Shown: piece after piece, positions 29,059 through 33,617 of the stretch
How the letters are laid out: every line of letters begins with the position of its first letter
Numbering within the stretch: position 1 is the stretch's first letter
Source of the DNA: JACQHM01 sp964535215
GTDB taxonomy: Bacteria > Methylomirabilota > Methylomirabilia > Methylomirabilales > JACQHM01
Assembly: GCA_964535215.1 (NCBI GenBank)
Contig: CAZHST010000033.1
Location: 1 to 33,617, forward strand
Direction of reading: 5' to 3'
Length of the DNA stretch: 33,617 nucleotides
Program-made: the position numbers and the translations under genes
Notes under the pieces: model-generated
Seen by the model: only the letters and a program-made list of their open reading frames with translations
The model's database searches: none
What the model was told of the DNA's origin: nothing

Positions 29059-32000
29059 CTACACCTCGGCCTTGGCCGCTTCCACGCCCCCGATCCCGAG
29101 CCATCGGACCAGCGTGGGGACCACGACGAGGTTCAAGAAGGTCGAGGTCGTCAACCCCCCCAGGATGACCCAGGCTAAAGGCCGCTCCAGCTCCTTCCCC
29201 ACCGGACTGCCGATCACCAGGGGGAAGAGCCCCAGGGCGGCGACCGAGGCCGTCATCAGGACGGGGCTCAACCGGTCCAGGGATCCCTGGACCACGGCCT
29301 CCTCCAGGGTCTTCCCCTCCTCCCGGATCAGGTGCTGGTAGTGGGTCAAGAGGATGATCCCGTTCCGGGCGGCGATGCCGAAGACGGCCACGAAACCGAT
29401 CAGGGAGGAGACGCTCAACGTCCGATCGGTCAAAAGGACGGCAAAGACGCCGCCGATCAGGGCCAGGGGGAGGTTGACCATGACCAGGAGGGCCGCCTTC
29501 GCCGATCCCAAGGCCTGATAGAGCAAAAGGAAGATGATCACGATCGCCGCTATCCCCAACCCTGTGATGACCCGCTGGCTCCGCTGCTGGCTCTCGAACT
29601 GACCGCCGTACTGGAGAAAGAACCCCGGGGGGAGCGTCACCTGGCTTGTGACCCTTTCCTGGATCTCGCGGATAACGCTCCCGAGATCCCGCCCCGCCAC
29701 GTTGGCCTGGACAACGATCCGCCGCATGACGTTCTCGCGATTGATGATGTAGGGCCGCTCCTCCAGGGCCACCTCGGCCACGGCGCTTAAAGGGACCCGG
29801 GCGCCGGTCGGGGTGTCCAGGAGGAGCGACTCCAAGGCCTGGACGTTCCCCGTGGAGGCTGGATCGAAGCGGACGACGAGGTCAAAGGACTTCTGCCCTT
29901 CCAGGACCTGGGAGACGACCAGGCCGTTTAAGGCCGCCTCCGCGAATCGTAAGACATCCTCGCTCTTCAACCCGTACCGGGCCGCCGCCCTCCGATCCAC
30001 CCTGATGGCCAGTTGAGGGACGTTGAAGATCGGCTCCAGTTGAAGATCCACCACCCCCGGGACCTCTTGCATGAGGGCCCGGACCTCCTCCCCCTTCTCC
30101 CGGAGGAGGGAGAGGTCGGGGCCGAAGATCTTCACGGCGATCTGAGCTGTCACCCCCGAGAGGGCCTCGTCCATCCGGTGGGCGATGAACTGGCCCACGT
30201 TCACGGCGACCCCTGGGAGCTTGGAAAGATCATCCCGGATCGCCCGAAGAAGCTCGTCAGGGTCCCGGTCCTTGAACGCCAGGGTGACGTCGAACTCGCT
30301 GAAGTTGACCGGCGAGACCTCCTCCCCCACCTCCCCCACCCCAACCCGCTGGACGACGGAGATCACCTCCGGGTACTTGAGGAGGATCTCCTGCACCCTT
30401 TTCCCCAGCCGCATGGACTCCTCCAAAGAGGTTCCGGGAAGGGCCGTCATGGCGATGATGAAGTTCCCCTCGTGGAAGTCCGGGAGGAAGGAGCGCCCCA
30501 GGAACGGGATGACGGCCAGGGCGGAGAGGAGCAGCCCCACCGAGATCCCGACGATGGTCTTCGGCCGGGGGAGGGACCAGCCCAGGACCTTCCGGTAGAC
30601 CCTCTTCATCCAGGCGACCGTGAAACTTTCCCTCTCCAGGACCCTCCCCCGGGTCAGGAACATGGAGCAGAGGACGGGGGTCTGGGTGAAGGCCACCAGA
30701 AGGGAGGCGAAGATGGCAATGATGTAAGACAGCCCCAAGGGGGTGAAGATCCGCCCCTCGGGGCCTGAGAGGAAGAAGACGGGGAGGAAGACGACCATGG
30801 TGATGAAGGTGGCGTACACGACGGAGGCCCGGATCTCGACGGAGGCCTTGTAGATGACGGCTAACACCGGCTCCGGATTCGGCCGTCGGCGGTTCTCCCG
30901 GAGCCTCCTGAAGATGTTCTCCACGTCAATGATGGCATCGTCCACGACCCCGCCCAGGGCCACGGACATCCCGCCGATGGTCATCGTGTTGATCCCGACG
31001 TGGAAGAGGCGGAGGACGATCAGGGCCATGAGGAGCGAAATCGGCATGGCCAGGAAGGTGACGAGGGAGGGCCTGAGATTTAAGAAGAAGAGGAAGAGGA
31101 CGACGGTGACGATGACGGCCCCCTCCAGGAGGGCCAGCCGGAGGTTCTCGATGGTCGCCTCGATGAAGCTCGCCTGCCGGAAGAGGGCCTTGTGGAGCTT
31201 GACCCCCTCGGGGAGGGTCCTCTCGATGGCCTGGAGGGCTTCCTCGACCTGCTCGGTGGTTTTCAAGGTATCGGCGCCAAAGGCCTTGGTCACCGCCCCG
31301 AGGACCAGGGGCTTCCCCCCGTTTAAGCTCGCATCCCCTCTCTTTAAGGCCGCCCCAAACCTGACCTCGGCCACCTGGCCGATGGCAAGAGGGATTCCCC
31401 CTTTCACCTTGATGACGGAACGGGCAATGTCTTCCAGCGAGGTGATCCGGCCCTGACCCGTCACGATATACTCCTGGTCCCTGGCCGTGAGGACGCCGCC
31501 GGGGATGTTCACGTTGGAGCCCTTCAAAGCCTCAACGACCTCCTGAAGGGTCAAGTCGTAGGCCTTCAGCTTCTGGGGGGAGACGAGGACTTGGTACTGC
31601 TTGACCCCCCCCCCGACGCAGACGACGGAGGCCACCCCCGGCACGGCCAGGAGGCGGTTCCTGATGTCCCAGTCGCAGATGGTTCGAAGGTCCAGCTCCG
31701 AGACCCTCCCATCGTCCCGCTCGTAGGTCAGGCCGTACTCCAACAACCTCCCGATCACCGAGGCCACGGGGAGGATGACCGGGGCCTGGGCCCCCTCGGG
31801 AAGACGGCCCTCCGCCTGCCGGAGGCGTTCGGCGACCATCTGCCTGGCGGCGGAGAGGTTGGTCCCCCACTCGAAGACGGCGACGATGGTGGAGAGGCCA
31901 AGGATGGAGGAAGAGCGGACCGTCACCACCCCGGGTGTCCCGTTCAAGGCGGCCTCGATGGGGAGGGAGATCAAGGTCTCGACGTCCTCCGGGGAGAAAC

Positions 32001-32163
32001 CGGGGGCTTCCGTCAGGATCACCACCTGGGGAGGGGCGAAGTCGGGGAAGACATCCATCTGGAGCTCGCGGAGGGCCAAACCCCCGGCGATGGCGACGGT
32101 GATGACCCCGACCACCACCAGAAGCCGATGCTCAAGGGACCATTGGATCAGCCGGCTAAACAC
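29059..32163 (-). CDS. RND-family efflux pump inner-membrane protein (CusA/CzcA-like)
   Basis: The product has 1034 residues, with twelve membrane helices expected in the standard two-half plan. The fourth helix region reads GGMSVALGGVVDDAIIDVEN, carrying the acidic residues used for proton coupling. The N-terminus (MFSRLIQWSLEHRLL) and AIGQVAEVRFG are typical of the CzcA/CusA group that expels heavy-metal ions, though some members move other cargo. The start is GTG at 32163. Neither a membrane-fusion subunit nor an outer-membrane channel gene lies next to it; downstream are mutL and a hydrolase. It would have to borrow partners encoded elsewhere. A perfect TATAAT box lies about 40 bases upstream. 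Confidence 0.92.
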   Translation of the reverse strand: MFSRLIQWSLEHRLLVVVGVITVAIAGGLALRELQMDVFPDFAPPQVVILTEAPGFSPEDVETLISLPIEAALNGTPGVVTVRSSSILGLSTIVAVFEWGTNLSAARQMVAERLRQAEGRLPEGAQAPVILPVASVIGRLLEYGLTYERDDGRVSELDLRTICDWDIRNRLLAVPGVASVVCVGGGVKQYQVLVSPQKLKAYDLTLQEVVEALKGSNVNIPGGVLTARDQEYIVTGQGRITSLEDIARSVIKVKGGIPLAIGQVAEVRFGAALKRGDASLNGGKPLVLGAVTKAFGADTLKTTEQVEEALQAIERTLPEGVKLHKALFRQASFIEATIENLRLALLEGAVIVTVVLFLFFLNLRPSLVTFLAMPISLLMALIVLRLFHVGINTMTIGGMSVALGGVVDDAIIDVENIFRRLRENRRRPNPEPVLAVIYKASVEIRASVVYATFITMVVFLPVFFLSGPEGRIFTPLGLSYIIAIFASLLVAFTQTPVLCSMFLTRGRVLERESFTVAWMKRVYRKVLGWSLPRPKTIVGISVGLLLSALAVIPFLGRSFLPDFHEGNFIIAMTALPGTSLEESMRLGKRVQEILLKYPEVISVVQRVGVGEVGEEVSPVNFSEFDVTLAFKDRDPDELLRAIRDDLSKLPGVAVNVGQFIAHRMDEALSGVTAQIAVKIFGPDLSLLREKGEEVRALMQEVPGVVDLQLEPIFNVPQLAIRVDRRAAARYGLKSEDVLRFAEAALNGLVVSQVLEGQKSFDLVVRFDPASTGNVQALESLLLDTPTGARVPLSAVAEVALEERPYIINRENVMRRIVVQANVAGRDLGSVIREIQERVTSQVTLPPGFFLQYGGQFESQQRSQRVITGLGIAAIVIIFLLLYQALGSAKAALLVMVNLPLALIGGVFAVLLTDRTLSVSSLIGFVAVFGIAARNGIILLTHYQHLIREEGKTLEEAVVQGSLDRLSPVLMTASVAALGLFPLVIGSPVGKELERPLAWVILGGLTTSTFLNLVVVPTLVRWLGIGGVEAAKAEV

Positions 32164-32204
32164 GTGAGCCCTTTCCTCGGAAAGATCCCCTGCCGAACGC
32201 CAGG

Positions 32205-32233
32205 ATTATACCTTAAGAGCCTGATCGTTCGCC
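32205..32233 (-). promoter_or_regulatory. Probable sigma70-type promoter for the RND pump
   Basis: The minus strand has a perfect TATAAT (32205-32210). The -35 region, about 17-18 bases upstream (TGGCGA), is weak, so an activator may be needed. Confidence 0.45.
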
Positions 32234-32293
32234 ATCCGGATCTTGATAACCCCCCGGCCCACCGCCCGCCCCATCGGTCCATCCCCGATCTAT

Positions 32294-32308
32294 TGGCATA
32301 GCAGTTGC
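32294..32308 (+). promoter_or_regulatory. Sigma54 (-24/-12) promoter for the HTH/dual-receiver genes
   Basis: TGGCATAGCAGTTGC followed by A is a full match to TGGCAYRN4TTGCW. The predicted start is near 32320. The leader to the GTG at 32406 is about 86 bases and holds a small perfect hairpin, GACCTT/AAGGTC at 32352-32366. Confidence 0.75.
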
Positions 32309-32405
32309 ATAAGATCTGCCGATGTTACGCAAAGAACGTTTAAATAACCCAGACCTTCACAAGGTCCCACCAGGATCATCAAAGTCACCGAAGGAGGATC
32401 CGGCC

Positions 32406-32639
32406 GTGCCGAGACCTGCCAAAGAGGGGAAGGGGGCATCCTCACCCACCGTGATGACCGTCGAGGAGGTGGCCAGGTATGTTCGTCTTCACCCCTCGAC
32501 GATCTACCGGTTGGCCCGAGAGGGGATTCTCCCGGGGGTTAAGGTTGGCAGCCAGTGGAGGTTCAACAAGGAGCGGATCGAGCAGTGGATGGTCGCCCAA
32601 GAATCGGCCCTGGGCAAAAAAGGGCGAAAGCACCCCTGA
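32406..32639 (+). CDS. Excisionase/MerR-like helix-turn-helix DNA-binding protein
   Basis: The product has 77 residues from GTG at 32406, which follows AAGGAGG at ideal spacing. An upstream ATG at 32322 lies two bases from the predicted transcript start and lacks a ribosome site. The domain (about 17-65) reads MTVEEVARYVRLHPSTIYRL, then GILPGVKVGSQWRFNKERIEQWM, the HTH_17 (excisionase-type) winged helix common in small regulators. No integrase or phage gene is near, so a transcription role linked to the following receiver protein is likelier than excision. Confidence 0.85.
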   Translation: MPRPAKEGKGASSPTVMTVEEVARYVRLHPSTIYRLAREGILPGVKVGSQWRFNKERIEQWMVAQESALGKKGRKHP

Positions 32640-32678
32640 TCCCAGGGGACGGGGATCGGGAGGAGAAAGGGGAGGATT

Positions 32679-33617
32679 ATGGCACCTGCCCAGATCTTGG
32701 TGGTGGACGATGATCCCACCCTTCTGAAGCTGTTAGCAAGGTACCTCGGCAAAAAGGGCTACAGCGTCACACCCGCCCGGGATGGGGAGGAGGCCCTCAC
32801 CTTGTTCCGGCGGAACGAATTCGACCTGGTCATCACCGATTTACGGATGCCGCGCCTGGACGGCCTGGAGGTCCTCAGGCGGGTCAAAGCCTTGCAACCC
32901 GAGGTGGAGGTGCTGGTCCTCACCGGCCACGGAACGATGACGAGCGTCATTGCCGCCTTGAGGGACGGAGGGGCCTGTGACTACCTCCTCAAGCCGCTGG
33001 CCAGTCTGGAACTCCTGGGCATTGCCGTAAAGCGGGCCTTAGACAAGCGAAGACTTGCCCTGGCTTCCCGTCGCCCTTCCCTCGGGGGCCCGGCCAGGAT
33101 CCTGCTTGTGGGAGACGACCCGTCGGTGAAAAAGGGGCTGCGGGAGGCCCTGACCGATGAAGGCTACATGGTTCTTGAGGCCAGGGATGGCGAGGAGGCC
33201 CTCTCCCTAAGGAAGGACTCCCCCCCTGATCTCATCCTGGTGGACATCACGCCCCCTGGCAGGGAGGGCTTTCAGGCCTGCCGGACCCTGAAGGCCGATG
33301 CCCCCTGGTCGGGCATCCCCCTCATCGTGGTCATGCCGAAGACCACCCCGGAGGCCCTCGCGGCCGGCCTGGAGGCCGGGGCCGACGACTACCTGCTTAA
33401 GCCGGTGGACCGGATGGAGCTGTCGGCCAGGGTGAGGGCGCATGTGAGGGCAAAAAGGCGGTATGATGACCTCACAGGGGAGACGGTCGAACTTTCCACC
33501 CTCCTGGAGATCTCCCAGGCAACCTCCTCCACCCTCCGTTCCAGGGAGATCTTTCAGATCATCGTCAGCCGGACCACCCGGATCACCGGGGTCCTCCGGT
33601 GCTCCCTGGTGTTGATC
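32679..33617 (+). CDS. Dual-receiver regulatory protein with GAF-like start (3' end cut by window edge)
   Basis: There are 313 residues to the window edge with no stop. The first receiver (about 5-120) has Asp10-Asp11-Asp12, phosphoacceptor Asp54 (VITDLRMPRLDG) and Lys in YLLKPL. The second receiver (about 142-265) has the acidic pair in LLVGDDPS, Asp in LILVDITPPG and Lys in YLLKPVD. The sequence then continues as LSTLLEISQATSSTLRSREI, typical for the start of a GAF domain. Such proteins usually end in a histidine kinase, GGDEF or phosphatase domain, which lies outside. GGGGAGG precedes the ATG, 39 bases after the HTH gene; both should follow the sigma54 promoter at 32294. Confidence 0.85.
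   Translation, partial: MAPAQILVVDDDPTLLKLLARYLGKKGYSVTPARDGEEALTLFRRNEFDLVITDLRMPRLDGLEVLRRVKALQPEVEVLVLTGHGTMTSVIAALRDGGACDYLLKPLASLELLGIAVKRALDKRRLALASRRPSLGGPARILLVGDDPSVKKGLREALTDEGYMVLEARDGEEALSLRKDSPPDLILVDITPPGREGFQACRTLKADAPWSGIPLIVVMPKTTPEALAAGLEAGADDYLLKPVDRMELSARVRAHVRAKRRYDDLTGETVELSTLLEISQATSSTLRSREIFQIIVSRTTRITGVLRCSLVLI

Noticed and set aside
32191..32204. TGGCG-type sequence on the minus strand before the RND gene as a sigma54 site
   Set aside because: No GC at the required ten-base spacing from the GG.
1..33617. tRNA, rRNA, CRISPR array, insertion sequence or phage genes
   Set aside because: Looked for on both strands; no tRNA/rRNA-like segments, no regularly spaced direct repeats, no transposase or integrase sequence. 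The small HTH protein at 32406 alone does not indicate a phage.

Overview
This GC-rich window comes from a Gram-negative (diderm) bacterium. It has an LptD outer-membrane protein, a cytochrome-porin with a terminal Phe, an RND pump and many periplasmic c-type cytochromes. The mix of c cytochromes, a Nitrospira-like bd-type oxidase, stand-alone PCP_red domains and dense two-component signalling would suit Methylomirabilota (NC10), Nitrospirota or a related lineage. That placement is inference; there is no rRNA or tRNA here to settle it.

Layout. (1) 1-870, minus: a truncated amidohydrolase-like gene behind a small secreted cupredoxin with a clean sigma70 promoter. (2) 1019-3839, minus: a NarX/NarL-like histidine kinase and regulator, then a protein with three PCP_red repeats, led by a sigma54-type promoter. 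(3) 4146-18665, minus: one long, tightly packed run. In transcription order it holds a pseudo-receiver, a Cyc2-like heme-porin, a diheme cytochrome c, a bd-like oxidase, a diheme c, a membrane monoheme c, a diheme c fused to an ethylbenzene-dehydrogenase-gamma-like domain, a cupredoxin-like protein, a U32-family Fe-S protein, a kinase plus NtrC-type activator, and hemL. (4) 18990-22008, plus: a disrupted histidine kinase, an Mrp-like ATPase and a zinc-ribbon PCP_red protein. (5) 22045-25620, minus: a coiled-coil protein, hemB and lptD. (6) 25860-26327, plus: a lipoprotein. (7) 26345-32163, minus: a phosphotriesterase-like hydrolase, mutL and an RND pump. (8) 32406 to the end, plus: an HTH protein and a dual-receiver protein cut by the window edge.

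How it fits together. The most interesting reading is a regulated respiratory module. An outer-membrane heme-porin could pass electrons to periplasmic diheme cytochromes and cupredoxins, and then to a bd-type oxidase whose sequence has no room for a quinol-binding Q loop. The module encodes its own sensor kinase and sigma54 activator, plus a heme-biosynthesis gene. Four sequences matching the -24/-12 sigma54 promoter (GG and GC or GT ten bases apart) sit in front of four signalling genes. Two of them are divergent and flank shared TGCGCA-type repeats that look like enhancer sites. This suggests that the NtrC-type protein in the operon drives a local regulon including its own operon. The promoter and repeat sequences are seen directly; their regulatory links and the electron path are inferred.
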